Translations under genes and position numbers: made by a program
The notes under the pieces: model-generated
Seen by the model: only the letters and a program-made list of their open reading frames with translations
Databases searched by the model: none
Told to the model about the DNA's origin: nothing
Assembly (NCBI GenBank): GCA_905480285.1
Contig: CAJQPT010000064.1
Location: 17,899-81,898 of the forward strand
From: an uncultured bacterium
Lineage (GTDB): Bacteria; Planctomycetota; UBA1135; GCA-002686595
Reading direction: 5' to 3'
Length of the DNA stretch: 64,000 nt
Shown here: positions 1-9,009 of the stretch, one piece after another
Layout of the letters: every line of letters starts with the position of its first letter
Position numbering within the stretch: position 1 is the first letter of the stretch

Positions 1-273
1 CGGCGTCGCTACACCATGAACGGCCGCGGGCCCGCGGAGATCGCCGTCCCCGAGGCGTCGCGTATGCGCCGGCGCGGGCTGGCGCTGGTGTGGCGCCGGA
101 CCGGAAAGCCGGCCTACCTCTTCCTCACGCGAGGTCTCATGGGGACCAAGGATGGCGAGGATCGGCGTCCGTTCGAGGGCCCCTGGCCGCAGTGGGATGC
201 GCCGGTCGGACCCGCGCCCGCGGGGACGCTTGGGGCGGCCCGTTCGGGCGGCGCTGATCCCCACGGGGGCTGA
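1..273 (+). CDS. C-terminal end of an unrecognised protein (partial)
   Basis: The frame is open from the first base of the window to a TGA ending at 273, so this is probably the tail of a gene that starts outside. An internal ATG at 16 would give an 85-residue protein. The visible product is rich in Arg, Gly and Pro, with one more ordered stretch (LVWRRTGKPAYLFLTRGLMG) and a Pro/Gly/Ala-rich end. Codon third positions are mostly G or C, as in the neighbours, which supports real coding. I recognise no family. It converges on pabA with 11 bases between the genes. Confidence 0.4.
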   Translation, partial: RRRYTMNGRGPAEIAVPEASRMRRRGLALVWRRTGKPAYLFLTRGLMGTKDGEDRRPFEGPWPQWDAPVGPAPAGTLGAARSGGADPHGG

Positions 274-284
274 GCCCAGCGCCG

Positions 285-863
285 TCAGCGGCTGCAGCAA
301 TCGAGGAAGTTCCTGAAGACGGTCAAGCCGCCGTCGATGCTCAGGATGGACTCGGGGTGCCCCTGGAGGCCGAAGAGTGGCCGGGAGGCATGGCGCAGGC
401 CCGCGATGTCGCCGTCCTCGGTTCGTGCGGTGATGACGAGGTCGGTCGGGAGGGCAGCCTCGTCCACCACGAGGGAGTTGTAGCGGGCCATCGGGAAGGG
501 GCTGGGGAGTCCCGTCAGCAGGCCCTCGCCGTCATGGTGGATCGGGCGCACGGCTCCGTGGACGAGCTCGGAGGCGGGGCGGATGTTGGCGCCCAGGGCG
601 CTCCCGAGAGCCTGGTGACCCAGGCAGATCCCCAGGATTGGAGGCGCCCCGGGTCGCGCGACCGCCATCCGGAAGACCTCCTCGCTGCAGCCTGCCGCGC
701 TCGGCTCACCGGGCCCGGGGCCCACGAGGACCCCTTCGGCGCCCATGACCTCCTCGGCGCGGGCGCTGCGTCCGTCGATGACGGCCACCTCGGCGCCCAG
801 CCGCTGGAGGGCCTGAACGAGGTTGAAGGTGAACGAATCGCGATTGTCGACGAGGGCGATCAC
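285..863 (-). CDS. pabA: Glutamine amidotransferase subunit of aminodeoxychorismate/anthranilate synthase
   Basis: Class I glutamine amidotransferase (192 aa, normal PabA/TrpG length). It releases ammonia from glutamine for a chorismate-using partner. The N-terminus MIALVDNRDSFTFNLVQ is typical. The nucleophile is Cys80 in GICLGHQ, and His169 and Glu171 in GLQGHPES complete the triad. The start is a GTG at 863, which matches the usual family N-terminus. PabA and TrpG are hard to tell apart by sequence. A PabB-like partner lies at 33407-34918 and no trp genes are visible, so folate (p-aminobenzoate) synthesis is the better guess. It is divergent from trkA with 45 bases between them. Confidence 0.9.
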   Translation of the reverse strand: MIALVDNRDSFTFNLVQALQRLGAEVAVIDGRSARAEEVMGAEGVLVGPGPGEPSAAGCSEEVFRMAVARPGAPPILGICLGHQALGSALGANIRPASELVHGAVRPIHHDGEGLLTGLPSPFPMARYNSLVVDEAALPTDLVITARTEDGDIAGLRHASRPLFGLQGHPESILSIDGGLTVFRNFLDCCSR

Positions 864-894
864 CGTCCTGTTGTACCCCGCGGCGGCCAGGGTC

Positions 895-900
895 TATCGT
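895..900 (+). promoter_or_regulatory. Candidate -10 element (TATCGT) of a leaderless trkA transcript
   Basis: The hexamer TATCGT ends 8 bases before the trkA ATG at 909 and no purine-rich ribosome binding site is present. With normal -10 to start-site spacing, transcription would begin at or next to the ATG. No convincing -35 was identified, so this rests on position and on the same arrangement at several other genes in the window. Confidence 0.4.
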
Positions 901-908
901 TCCGCACG

Positions 909-2249
909 ATGAACATCGTGATCATTGGCGCAGGCGAGGTCGGCCAGCACCTCGCCGGGGTCCTCAGCCGTGAGGAGCACTCGGTGACCGTGGTGGATCC
1001 GGATCCTTCGAAGTCACGCAAGCTGACCGAGTCCCTGGACGTGCAGTCGATCGTCGGGGACGGGACGCGTGCGGACACGCTCACCGACGCCGGAGCGTCC
1101 TCGGCGGACCTCGTCATCGCGGTGTCCGACGACGACCGCGTCAACATGCTCACGAGCGTGATCGCCAAGAAGCTCGGCGCGAGCCGGGTCATCATCCGGC
1201 TGAAGGACACGCGTGTGCTGGCGGACTACCGCTACTTCTACAAGGACGCCCTCGGCTTTGACGTCGTGCTCTCCACCGAGGAGCTCGTCGCAGAGGAGCT
1301 CCTCGGCCTCGTCCGTGAGCGGCACGCGCTGGAGGTCCAGAGCTTCGCTAACGGCCAGGTCCAGCTTCGGCGCCTGCGGCTCAAGGAGGACTCGCAGCTC
1401 ACCAGTCGGCCGCTCGAGGAGCTGAAGATCCCCGCGGGGGTCCTGGTGACGGCGGTCTCCAGGGGCGGCAAGCTGACGGTCCCCTCCGGCAGCGACGAGC
1501 TCCTCGGCAAGGACCAGGTCTACGTCCTTGGGTCCTCGAAGGACCTCGATCAGTTCGAGCGGCTCGCCGGGGAGAAGGTCGAGTGGAAGCGGTCGGTGGT
1601 GATCATGGGCGCCGGCGGCATCGGCCGGGAGATCGCCCTGCGGCTCTCCGGGGAGCCGGGGATCAGCGTGCTGGTGCTCGAGCAGGACCCCGCGCGGGCG
1701 AGGGCGCTGGACCTCGAGCGCTCGGGGGACCTGACCGTGATGGTGGGCGACGCGACGGACATGATGCTCTTCCGTGAGGAGCGCCTCGCCGACGCCAGCG
1801 TCTTCGTCGCGACCACTCACGACGACGAGGACAATATCGTCGCCTGCCAGCTGGCCAAGTCATTCGGCGTGGAGCGCACGGTCGCGCTGGTGGAGAAGTC
1901 CTCCTACGCCGAGATCTTCGACCTCCTCGAGGGCGTGGACCAGGCCATCAGCCCGCGCATGATGTGCGCCAAGGCCATCACCCGCCTCGCCAGAGCGGGC
2001 TCGCCGCGGGCCATCGCGGCGATCGGGAACGGCCAGGCGGAGATCATCGAGCTCGAGGTCGGGCTGAAGGAACCCGTCAAGCTCAGGAAGCTGGGCCTCC
2101 CCAGGGGCGTCGTGCTCGGGGCGCTGGTCCGCGACAACGCCGTGACCATCCCCGGCGGAGACACCGTCGTTCGCAAGGGGGACACCGCGGTCGTGTTCGC
2201 CATGCGGGAGTCCCTCGAGGAGGCCGAGCGAGCGCTCGGGGCCCTCTGA
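909..2249 (+). CDS. trkA: Trk-type potassium uptake regulatory subunit TrkA
   Basis: Cytoplasmic gating ring subunit of a Trk potassium uptake system (446 aa, the usual size for two-domain TrkA). Two RCK modules are visible. The first begins MNIVIIGAGEVGQHLA (residues 1-16). The second Rossmann fold begins near residue 227 with VVIMGAGGIGREIA. Each has a GxGxxG nucleotide-binding loop and is followed by a TrkA-C-like region. The ATG at 909 gives the canonical N-terminus; the open frame extends far upstream to 357, but that stretch is antisense to pabA and is not believable as coding. trkH follows 58 bases downstream, so the two are probably co-transcribed. Confidence 0.95.
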   Translation: MNIVIIGAGEVGQHLAGVLSREEHSVTVVDPDPSKSRKLTESLDVQSIVGDGTRADTLTDAGASSADLVIAVSDDDRVNMLTSVIAKKLGASRVIIRLKDTRVLADYRYFYKDALGFDVVLSTEELVAEELLGLVRERHALEVQSFANGQVQLRRLRLKEDSQLTSRPLEELKIPAGVLVTAVSRGGKLTVPSGSDELLGKDQVYVLGSSKDLDQFERLAGEKVEWKRSVVIMGAGGIGREIALRLSGEPGISVLVLEQDPARARALDLERSGDLTVMVGDATDMMLFREERLADASVFVATTHDDEDNIVACQLAKSFGVERTVALVEKSSYAEIFDLLEGVDQAISPRMMCAKAITRLARAGSPRAIAAIGNGQAEIIELEVGLKEPVKLRKLGLPRGVVLGALVRDNAVTIPGGDTVVRKGDTAVVFAMRESLEEAERALGAL

Positions 2250-2307
2250 CCGTGGTGGCGCCCCGGACCATCCCCCCGCGGCCGCGGACCTCAGCAGGAG
2301 GCTGCCA

Positions 2308-3819
2308 GTGAACTTCCGCGCGGTCGCGCAGATGCTCGGCGTCGTCCTGCTGCTGATGGCGGGGTTCCTGGCGGTGCCCGCCGCGGTCGGCCTCGGGATG
2401 GGGGAGCGTGGCCCCGCCGCGAGCTGCGGGCTCGCGGCGTTCGTCACGGCGCTGGTGGGGGCGCTGGTGACCTTTGTCTTCCGGGGCGCGACCCGCGACA
2501 CCCGCAAGCGCCCGGACTACTTTCGCCGAGAGGGGCTCGCCACGGTCGGGCTGGCGTGGCTCGTGGGGGGCGTCGCTGGCGCCCTGCCGTTCCTCTTCGA
2601 GGGGACGATCACCTCCCCGGTCGACGCCTTCTTCGAGTCAGTCTCGGGCCTGACGACCACGGGCTCGACGGTGATGACGGCGGAGCAGATCGACTCCATG
2701 CCCGCGGCCATCGCCTTCTGGCGGAGCTTCAGCCAGTGGCTCGGGGGCTTCGGCATCGTCATGGTCTTCGTGGTGATCTTCCCCACCGGGGGCCGCAGCC
2801 TCTTCCGCTCGGAGGTGCCCGGCATCTCACGCGAGGCCGGGCACCAACGCGTGCGAGACGCCGCCTTGATGCTGATGAAGATCTACCTGGTCCTCAGCGT
2901 CACGCTGCTCGCCGCGCTGATGCTGGTCGGGCTCCCGGTCTTCGACGCGGTGATCCACACGTTCACGACGGTGGCCAACGGTGGGTTCTCCAACCACTCG
3001 GAGAGCATCGCCTACTTCGACTCCGCGTTGGTGGAGGGGGTGCTGGTGGTGTTCATGCTCCTCTCCGCCCTCAACTTTGCGATCTACGACACGCTGATCC
3101 GGGTGGGGCCGCGCCCAGCCTGGCGCAAGCTGGTGGGCAGCCTCGAGGTGCGGCTCTTCTTCGGCATCGTGGTGGGGGCCTCGTTGGTCATCGCGGCGGT
3201 GCTCTGGTTCGCTGGCGGAGGGGCCGCTGCCGGAGGGGGGGATGCCCAGAGCGTCCCAGGGCCGCTGGCCGCGCTTCGGCTCAGCGTCTTCCACGTGGTC
3301 TGCCAGATCACCACGGCGGGCTACGCCACGGCCGACTTCAACGCCTGGCCCCAGTTCTGCCGCATCGCGCTGATGCTCCTGGCGTTCTGCGGGGCCTGCG
3401 CCGGGTCCACCAGCGGCGGACTGAAGCTGGTGCGGCTGGCGATCGTGCTCAAGGCCGCGCTGGTCGCTGTGCGTCGCTTCGCGCGACCGCGGGTGATCCA
3501 CCGGATCCGGATCGACGGTCAGGCGCTGGACGAGTCGGTCGTGGCGTCCGTCACGGGCTACCTCGTGCTGTGGCTCATGGTCTTCGTGGCGGCAACGACG
3601 CTGCTCGGCGCCTACGGCATTGACCTCGAGACCAGCGCAACCGCCGTCCTCGTGACGCTCAACAACGTGGGGCCGGGCCTCGGAGGAGTCGGGCCAGCCA
3701 TGAACTTCGGGGACCTTCCTGGAGCGGCGAAGTTCGCCCTCTCGATCTGCATGGTCCTCGGCCGGCTCGAGTTCTATGCGCTCGTGGCGCTGTTGATGCC
3801 GACGTTCTGGCGGCGTTGA
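2308..3819 (+). CDS. trkH: Trk-type potassium uptake membrane subunit TrkH
   Basis: Potassium-translocating membrane protein (503 aa) of the TrkH/KtrB superfamily. Four M-P-M units are visible through their selectivity-filter glycines: LTTTGST near residues 113-119, TTVANGGFSNH, ITTAGYATAD, and NNVGPGLGGVG near the C-terminus. Many hydrophobic segments fill the rest. The GTG start at 2308 is supported by a strong AGGAGG about seven bases upstream. It pairs with trkA immediately upstream. The downstream spacer holds a tandem 18-bp repeat and then a hairpin. Confidence 0.95.
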   Translation: MNFRAVAQMLGVVLLLMAGFLAVPAAVGLGMGERGPAASCGLAAFVTALVGALVTFVFRGATRDTRKRPDYFRREGLATVGLAWLVGGVAGALPFLFEGTITSPVDAFFESVSGLTTTGSTVMTAEQIDSMPAAIAFWRSFSQWLGGFGIVMVFVVIFPTGGRSLFRSEVPGISREAGHQRVRDAALMLMKIYLVLSVTLLAALMLVGLPVFDAVIHTFTTVANGGFSNHSESIAYFDSALVEGVLVVFMLLSALNFAIYDTLIRVGPRPAWRKLVGSLEVRLFFGIVVGASLVIAAVLWFAGGGAAAGGGDAQSVPGPLAALRLSVFHVVCQITTAGYATADFNAWPQFCRIALMLLAFCGACAGSTSGGLKLVRLAIVLKAALVAVRRFARPRVIHRIRIDGQALDESVVASVTGYLVLWLMVFVAATTLLGAYGIDLETSATAVLVTLNNVGPGLGGVGPAMNFGDLPGAAKFALSICMVLGRLEFYALVALLMPTFWRR

Positions 3820-3829
3820 CAGCGCTCCC

Positions 3830-3919
3830 GCTGCACGACGGGTTCCAGCTGCACGACGGGTTCCAGCAACTCGATGGGCTCAAATCGAACGACCGGCTCA
3901 AACCGCACGACCGGTTCCG
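3830..3919. repeat. Five imperfect tandem copies of an 18-bp unit after trkH
   Basis: Copies start at 3830, 3848, 3866, 3884 and 3902. The first two are identical (GCTGCACGACGGGTTCCA); the others diverge but keep the register, with a shared core like CGACNGGNTC. It lies 10 bases after the trkH stop in a 299-base spacer that otherwise holds only a hairpin. This is one of many unrelated short tandem arrays in the spacers of this window. Confidence 0.85.
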
Positions 3920-4061
3920 GTGGCGCTGAAGGGGACCCGCCCAGGGGGCCTCGGCCTGGGAGCTCTGGGCCTGCTCCGGACGGAGATTCCCTGGCTCCAG
4001 GGGCCGTCGGTAGAGTCCTCGAGCGGACCCTGATGGCGCGGCCGAGGCGGCTGAATGAAGA

Positions 4062-4083
4062 GGGCCGACCCTGCGGTCGGCCC
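4062..4083. terminator. Hairpin between convergent trkH and lipoprotein genes
   Basis: A perfect 9-bp stem (GGGCCGACC / GGTCGGCCC) with a 4-base CTGC loop lies between the trkH stop and the end of the minus-strand gene at 4119. The position between converging genes suggests a bidirectional terminator. No clear T-run follows on either strand, which is common at this G+C content. Confidence 0.6.
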
Positions 4084-4118
4084 CCGGTGGATTCAGATCG
4101 ACGAGCTGGCGGCTCGGC

Positions 4119-4799
4119 TCAGAGGAGGTCCTCGCGGTACACGAACGGCCGGCGACGGAGCTTGTCCTTGCGGTGCGCTGCGAGGCGCCAGAGGGTGTTG
4201 GCGCCGACGACCGCGAGGTACTGGTGGCTCTGGCCATCGCGCTGAATCGAGACCTTGCCAGAGACGAGGCCCACGAGGTCCTTCGTGAACTCCCCGGTCT
4301 GGCGGTAGACGCCCGCGCCGGTCTGGTCGACGCTGTCGAGGAAGCCCTCGGGAATCTCCACCAGGACGCCTTCGACGCCCTCCACGATGCGGCAGCTGGT
4401 CATGGCGGACCAGCGGTCCCAACCGCGGCGGCCCATGATCTCGAGCGCCTCGCCCTCCGTGGGGAGATCGAATGTGATCGGAACGTGCGGCAGCCGAATC
4501 TCCATGTCCGCGGTGTAGAGCCCACCGCCGACCGGCTCGATGACCGACTGCTCCATGGAGGGGCCGTCGCCGAAGAACGCCTCGACGATGACGGGGCCGC
4601 GGTCCGTGGTCTTGCCCAGGAAGACCACGCCGAACTCCGTGGACACTCCGAGCTCCATCCCGCGGTCGGTCATGATGCCGACGACCGGGTCGGTCAGCTT
4701 GCGGGTGCCCGTGCACGCCGTCAGCGAGAGGGCCAGCGCGATGGCGGCCACGCCGCGCAGGGAGCGCCTGGGGGCCAGTTGGAGGGGGGATTTACTCAT
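4119..4799 (-). CDS. Uncharacterised lipoprotein
   Basis: A 226-residue exported protein. The N-terminus has a basic stretch (RRSLR), a hydrophobic core and the lipobox LTAC, with Cys29 as the likely lipidated residue. The mature part has mixed alpha/beta character with segments such as GVVFLGKTTDRGPVIVEAFF and VGVEGVLVEIPEG-like motifs, but I recognise no family. It is convergent with trkH and divergent from the repeat protein at 4976. The spacer to that gene contains an A/T-rich palindromic patch near 4847-4861 that could carry promoters. Confidence 0.75.
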   Translation of the reverse strand: MSKSPLQLAPRRSLRGVAAIALALSLTACTGTRKLTDPVVGIMTDRGMELGVSTEFGVVFLGKTTDRGPVIVEAFFGDGPSMEQSVIEPVGGGLYTADMEIRLPHVPITFDLPTEGEALEIMGRRGWDRWSAMTSCRIVEGVEGVLVEIPEGFLDSVDQTGAGVYRQTGEFTKDLVGLVSGKVSIQRDGQSHQYLAVVGANTLWRLAAHRKDKLRRRPFVYREDLL

Positions 4800-4950
4800 G
4801 GCTTGTCAACCCGAGGAGGATGAGGGACGACCCGCCGTCCCGCTACGATTATCGTCGGGACCGTGCCTGGACTCGACAGGTCCTCGGATTTGATCCGAAT
4901 CCGGACCCCCTTCGCCGTCCCAGGGGACTCCTGGTCGCCGTTCACCCTCC

Positions 4951-4990
4951 AGAACACGACCCACGCGAGCAGAACATGACCCACGCGAGC
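4951..4990. repeat. 20-bp tandem duplication carrying a start codon
   Basis: Two adjacent 20-bp copies (AGAACACGACCCACGCGAGC and AGAACATGACCCACGCGAGC) differ by one base. The substitution C to T in the second copy makes the ATG at 4976 that appears to start the large repeat protein. No strong ribosome binding site is visible. Confidence 0.9.
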
Positions 4991-7954
4991 AAAGCTGGAC
5001 CCAGGCTCCTCCTCGGAGTCGTCGCTTTGCTTTGCCTCGGTGTGCTCCTCTGGTTGGCCCCCTGGGAGTCGGCGAGACCCGAGGGGGGGCTCGAGGTGCT
5101 CCAGAGGTCCGACGCCTTCGCGATCGGCGCCCCGGGCCAGGACCAGGCCCTGCCCGGGATCGGTCAAGCGAAGGGGAGGCGCCCCGACCAGGTCTCCGCG
5201 GAGGCCCTCGCCGCCGCTGAGGCGGAGGCGGCGCGCGCTGAAGCCAATGGGCCCGCGGCCCAGCTCATCGGACGGGTGGTGGGGCCGGCGGGGGAGCCGC
5301 TGGCAGCGGCCAGGGTCCTCGCGACCACAGGGCGATCCGCGGGTTCCTCCCTGGGGATGGAGCTCGAGGACCGGGAGCTCCGGAGCGTCTGTTCTGCAGA
5401 GAGCGGCGACGATGGGGAGTTCCGGATCGGCGTCGCGGAGGGCGTCCCCGAACTTGAAGAAGGGAGGACCGTCTCGGCCTTGATCCGGGCGTCGGGCTGG
5501 GTGGTTCAGAGCCGCCGCCTAGGCCGCTTCCCGGGGCGGCTGCCGATGGTGATCGACCCGATTGTCATGGAGCCCGGCGCGGCGATCTCCGGTCGGGTCA
5601 TCGGTCCCGACGGTCTCGCTGCCGAGGGCGCCACGGTCTACTTCGGGCAGTCCGCAACGGTCGGAGGCCTGCGCGTGAGCGCCCCGAGCCGAGGGTATCC
5701 GCTGGGGACGACGGGCAGCGACGGCGCCTTCCGCTGCGACGAGCTGGCGCCAGGTGCCTTCCACCTCGTCGTGGAGAAGCCGGGTCATCCCGTGGCGTTC
5801 TTCGAGGGGGAGGCGACCCTCGGGCGAGAGCTCGAAGGGGTGACGGTGCGGTTGGATCGAGGAGTCTCCATCACGGGCTCGGTGAAGGGCGCCGGGACGC
5901 GCGCCTCCTCTCTCTGGATCTCGGTCTGGCCGGCGGGGGACGATGCTCCGGCAGTGGACCGTCGCCCGCGGGGCGTGGCCCCCGCCAGCGACGGGGCGTT
6001 CGAGTTGACCGGGCTGCGTCCCGGCGGAGAGTACGTGCTCACCCTGCACTCGAGCCGCGGGGCTCGGCGGCGCAGGGGGCGGGACGGGGAGCGCGTCGTG
6101 GCCGTGAGCGGCGCTCGTGGGGTTCAACTCGTGTGGACGCCGCGGTCGAGCGTTGGGGGGCGGGTCGTGGGGTTGACGGACGGCGCTGGCGCGCCGGCTC
6201 CTCTGGAGCAGTTCGTGCTCTGGCACACCTTCAAGACCCCGAAGGACGACCTCTTCTCCGGCGAGGCGCTCGAAGTGGACGGCGAGGTCGTCGCGGTGCA
6301 CCCAGATGGCCGCTTCTTGATCGAGGGCCTGCGCTTGGATCCTGGCTCGACCGGGCAAATGGCCCTCCGGATCCGGGCGCCGGGCTTCGAGCAGCTCGTT
6401 CGCCTCGGAGTGGCGGTGCCCCACGCGGCGGACGTCGACCTCGGGGAGATCGCCTTGGCGCCGGCCCCGGGGCTCAGGGTCCGGGTCGTGGAAGCTGGCA
6501 GCGAGCGTCCGCTGGACGGGGCGAGGGTCTTCCTGGCCGCTCAAACGGAGCGGAAGAGCCTGGGCCGCTGGCGCCTCCGTGACACGCCTGCCCACGGCAG
6601 TACCAAGACTCGCTACGCGGAGACGGACGCGACGGGCTACGCGCTCCTCCAGCTCCCGAAGAAGCGACCCTGGATCGTCTTCGCTAACGCCGACGGCTTC
6701 CCTGTCGGGGAGTTTCGCACGGTCGCGGGCGAGGAGGAGGTCGTGGTGCTCGAGCTCGTTCGTGGATCGAGTCTGGCCGCCGAGGTGGTGGACCTCGCGG
6801 GCAATCCGCTGAAGGGAGTCGAGGTCTCCATGCGCGTCAGCGGGGAGGAGGGCGGGAGCATCTGGCTCCCACGCCGTGTGGTCCGGACCGATGCCGCCGG
6901 GGTTGCGCTCTTCGAGCACATCGAGGCCGGCGTCGCGACGGTGAGGGCCGAGCCGCCGCGCATGCGGCCCCGCCAGCCGAAGGCCTGGCAGGAGGCGGTC
7001 GAGCGGGTGGAGGTCTCCGAAGGGGAGGAGTTGGCGGTCCGGCTGGTGATGCCCCTTTCCGCCGAGCTCAGGGGAAGGGTCCGCCTCGGAGGCGCGCCGC
7101 TCCCCGACGCTCGGCTACGCCTCGCCGTCGACGAGGGCGGTCAAATCCTGCGTCCGGATACCACCTCGGACACGCTCCGGGCGATCACGAACGAGGACGG
7201 AGAGTTCGCGTTGCAGGGGGTCCCGACCGGGACGTACGCCGTGACGGTCAGCCACCGGTCACTGGCGATGGCGTCGGTCTTCACCTACGAGGTCCGACCC
7301 GAGCCGAGCGAGCTGGTGGTCGACCTGGTGGAGACGCGCGTGTCCGGGCGGGTGGTCCTCGAGGGGACCGGCGAGCCTGCGCGGGGCGTCCAGGTGAGGG
7401 TGGCGGGTCCAACCCAGCTCCATCGCGCCTGGATCGGCCAGCGCGCGCTGCGGGAGGACTGGTGGGGTGGAATGGACTCCAGCGATCGCTGGCTGGAGCC
7501 AGGCAAGCTGACCACCGGTGAGGACGGGACCTTCGAGTTCGCAGGGATCACCCCGGGGGTGCCTGTCTCGCTGGAGCTCTCCGGTGAGCTGATCCGCGCC
7601 AAGACCGAATCGCTCGGCGTCTTCGACGAGGGCACGGTGCGAGAGGAGGTCATCCTTGAGGTCGAGGCCGGGGCGAGCCTGCGGGTCGTCGCGGAGAACT
7701 CGGCCCGTCGAAGAGGGGGGCGTTCGGGGCGATCTCGGGCCTACGGAATTCGTCTCCGTGCGCTTGATCAGCGAATGCGAGACAAGGTGGTGAAGTCGTT
7801 CAGGGGCTCCTCGCACCGTTTCATTTCCCTGCGGCCGGGCCGCTACAGCGTCGAGACGATCGATCTTGGGGCCGAGGGGGCTCCCGCGATCGAGGCTCGA
7901 GAGGTCACGCTGGTCGGCGGAGAGCGGGCCGAGGTCACGATGCCGGGTCTGTGA
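4976..7954 (+). CDS. Large exported protein of carboxypeptidase-regulatory-like repeats
   Basis: A 992-residue protein with an N-terminal membrane segment (LLLGVVALLCLGVLLWLAPW), so it is exported or anchored. About eight beta-sandwich repeats of roughly 100 residues follow, each opening with a G-x-V pattern. Examples are LIGRVVGPAGEPLAAARV near residue 97, ISGRVIGPDG near 203, GGRVVGLTDG near 392, LRGRVRLGGAPLPDARL near 697 and VSGRVVLEGTGEPARGV near 788. This is the CarboxypepD_reg/CNA-B-like fold seen in surface proteins; no catalytic domain is visible. The ATG at 4976 is chosen because the signal segment follows it directly; the frame is open from 4820. Role unknown, perhaps structural or adhesive. 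Confidence 0.8.
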   Translation: MTHASKAGPRLLLGVVALLCLGVLLWLAPWESARPEGGLEVLQRSDAFAIGAPGQDQALPGIGQAKGRRPDQVSAEALAAAEAEAARAEANGPAAQLIGRVVGPAGEPLAAARVLATTGRSAGSSLGMELEDRELRSVCSAESGDDGEFRIGVAEGVPELEEGRTVSALIRASGWVVQSRRLGRFPGRLPMVIDPIVMEPGAAISGRVIGPDGLAAEGATVYFGQSATVGGLRVSAPSRGYPLGTTGSDGAFRCDELAPGAFHLVVEKPGHPVAFFEGEATLGRELEGVTVRLDRGVSITGSVKGAGTRASSLWISVWPAGDDAPAVDRRPRGVAPASDGAFELTGLRPGGEYVLTLHSSRGARRRRGRDGERVVAVSGARGVQLVWTPRSSVGGRVVGLTDGAGAPAPLEQFVLWHTFKTPKDDLFSGEALEVDGEVVAVHPDGRFLIEGLRLDPGSTGQMALRIRAPGFEQLVRLGVAVPHAADVDLGEIALAPAPGLRVRVVEAGSERPLDGARVFLAAQTERKSLGRWRLRDTPAHGSTKTRYAETDATGYALLQLPKKRPWIVFANADGFPVGEFRTVAGEEEVVVLELVRGSSLAAEVVDLAGNPLKGVEVSMRVSGEEGGSIWLPRRVVRTDAAGVALFEHIEAGVATVRAEPPRMRPRQPKAWQEAVERVEVSEGEELAVRLVMPLSAELRGRVRLGGAPLPDARLRLAVDEGGQILRPDTTSDTLRAITNEDGEFALQGVPTGTYAVTVSHRSLAMASVFTYEVRPEPSELVVDLVETRVSGRVVLEGTGEPARGVQVRVAGPTQLHRAWIGQRALREDWWGGMDSSDRWLEPGKLTTGEDGTFEFAGITPGVPVSLELSGELIRAKTESLGVFDEGTVREEVILEVEAGASLRVVAENSARRRGGRSGRSRAYGIRLRALDQRMRDKVVKSFRGSSHRFISLRPGRYSVETIDLGAEGAPAIEAREVTLVGGERAEVTMPGL

Positions 7955-7976
7955 TCGAGCCGGCGGTCAGCAGGAG

Positions 7977-7982
7977 CTAGGA
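7977..7982 (+). promoter_or_regulatory. Candidate -10 element (TAGGAT) of a leaderless HAD transcript
   Basis: TAGGAT lies 8 bases before the ATG at 7991. The only purine-rich motif (AGGAG) lies upstream of it, too far away for ribosome binding. The spacing would place transcription start at the ATG. Confidence 0.4.
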
Positions 7983-7990
7983 TCTGCCCC

Positions 7991-8830
7991 ATGACGCGCG
8001 AGTACGACGCCCTGCTCCTGGACCTCGACGGGACCCTGCTGACCCCAGACGAGACGATTCACCCCCGGACGCGAGAGGCGATCCTCGAGGCCGAGCGCCA
8101 GGGGGTCGAGGTCATGGTGGTGACCGGCCGCTCCAAGATCTCGGCCATGCCCATTGTCACGGACCTGGGACTCGACGCTCCGACGGTGCTCTTCAACGGG
8201 TGCGCTGTCTGGTGTCACAAGGGGGAGCGCATGCTCGAGGAGCGGACCATCGCGACCCGGACGCTCCAGCGCCTGCACCGCTGGGCTGCCGAGCGCGAAG
8301 CCCAGGTCCTCGTCATGACCGCCGACGAGAAGCTCGCCCTGGCGCCGCGGAGCGACGAGGAGGCCCGCAACTTCGAGGGCTTCATCGGGGTGCAGTTTGT
8401 GGACCGCCCAGGGCTGATCCGGGACTACACCATCCGGCTCAGCTTCCTGATGAAGTGCGGGGACGTCGGCTCGGCGACCGTGGCCGCGGAGCTCGAGGAG
8501 GCGGCCGGGGCGCCGATCTACATCTCGCACTTCCCGCTCTCCATCCTGCCGCGCCACCACACCAACCCCTACAGCGCGATCGACGTCCACGCGCCGTGCC
8601 AGGGAAAGGCCGAGGCGATCCGCCTGCTCCAGGAGACCAAGGGGATTCCTGCGTCGCGGGTCATCGCGATCGGTGACGCGGACAATGACGTTCCCATGCT
8701 CCGGCGCGCCGGCCTTGGCGTCGCGATGGGGAACGCGTTCCCCGAGGTCCAGGCCGAAGCGAACCTCGTCCTCGCCCATCATCGGACGGACACCATCGGT
8801 GCGCTCGTCGAGGAGAAGCTCCTGCGCTGA
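7991..8830 (+). CDS. HAD-superfamily (Cof-type, IIB) phosphatase
   Basis: A 279-residue HAD hydrolase of the Cof/YbiV type, which usually dephosphorylates sugar phosphates or other small metabolites. Motif I is DLDGTL (Asp11 nucleophile, Asp13), motif II is VMVVTGRS with the conserved Thr, and motif III/IV is IGDADNDVPML near residues 225-235. A C2B-type cap fits between motifs II and III. The substrate cannot be told from sequence. The gene follows the large repeat protein by 36 bases on the same strand but probably has its own promoter. Confidence 0.9.
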   Translation: MTREYDALLLDLDGTLLTPDETIHPRTREAILEAERQGVEVMVVTGRSKISAMPIVTDLGLDAPTVLFNGCAVWCHKGERMLEERTIATRTLQRLHRWAAEREAQVLVMTADEKLALAPRSDEEARNFEGFIGVQFVDRPGLIRDYTIRLSFLMKCGDVGSATVAAELEEAAGAPIYISHFPLSILPRHHTNPYSAIDVHAPCQGKAEAIRLLQETKGIPASRVIAIGDADNDVPMLRRAGLGVAMGNAFPEVQAEANLVLAHHRTDTIGALVEEKLLR

Positions 8831-8872
8831 GGCGCTCCCCCTGGCTCCAAGGTGACCCCGGCGGATGCCCTG

Positions 8873-8917
8873 CTTCAGGGAACCCGGCTTCGATGAATCC
8901 GGCTTCGAGGGGTGCGG
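8873..8917. repeat. Three tandem 15-bp units after the HAD gene
   Basis: Copies at 8873, 8888 and 8903 share the pattern CTTCNNNGNNNNCGG, for example CTTCGATGAATCCGG. They lie in the 179-base spacer between the converging HAD and fmdB genes. I see no RNA gene there. Confidence 0.7.
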
Positions 8918-9009
8918 TGGAGCCCTCCCCTGCGGTCAGGCCGCACGACAGGCGGCAGAAGGTCCTCCGCCTGCGCGACTCTGGAGCCCGGCCCCTTCCA
9001 GGACGAGCC

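Noticed and set aside
285..863. Assignment of the amidotransferase as TrpG
   Set aside because: Sequence alone cannot exclude it, but no trp genes are visible, and the chorismate-binding partner in the window carries the PIKGT motif typical of PabB.
357..908. Long upstream extension of the trkA open frame (start at 357)
   Set aside because: It is antisense to pabA, which has a complete active site. The TrkA family N-terminus starts exactly at 909.
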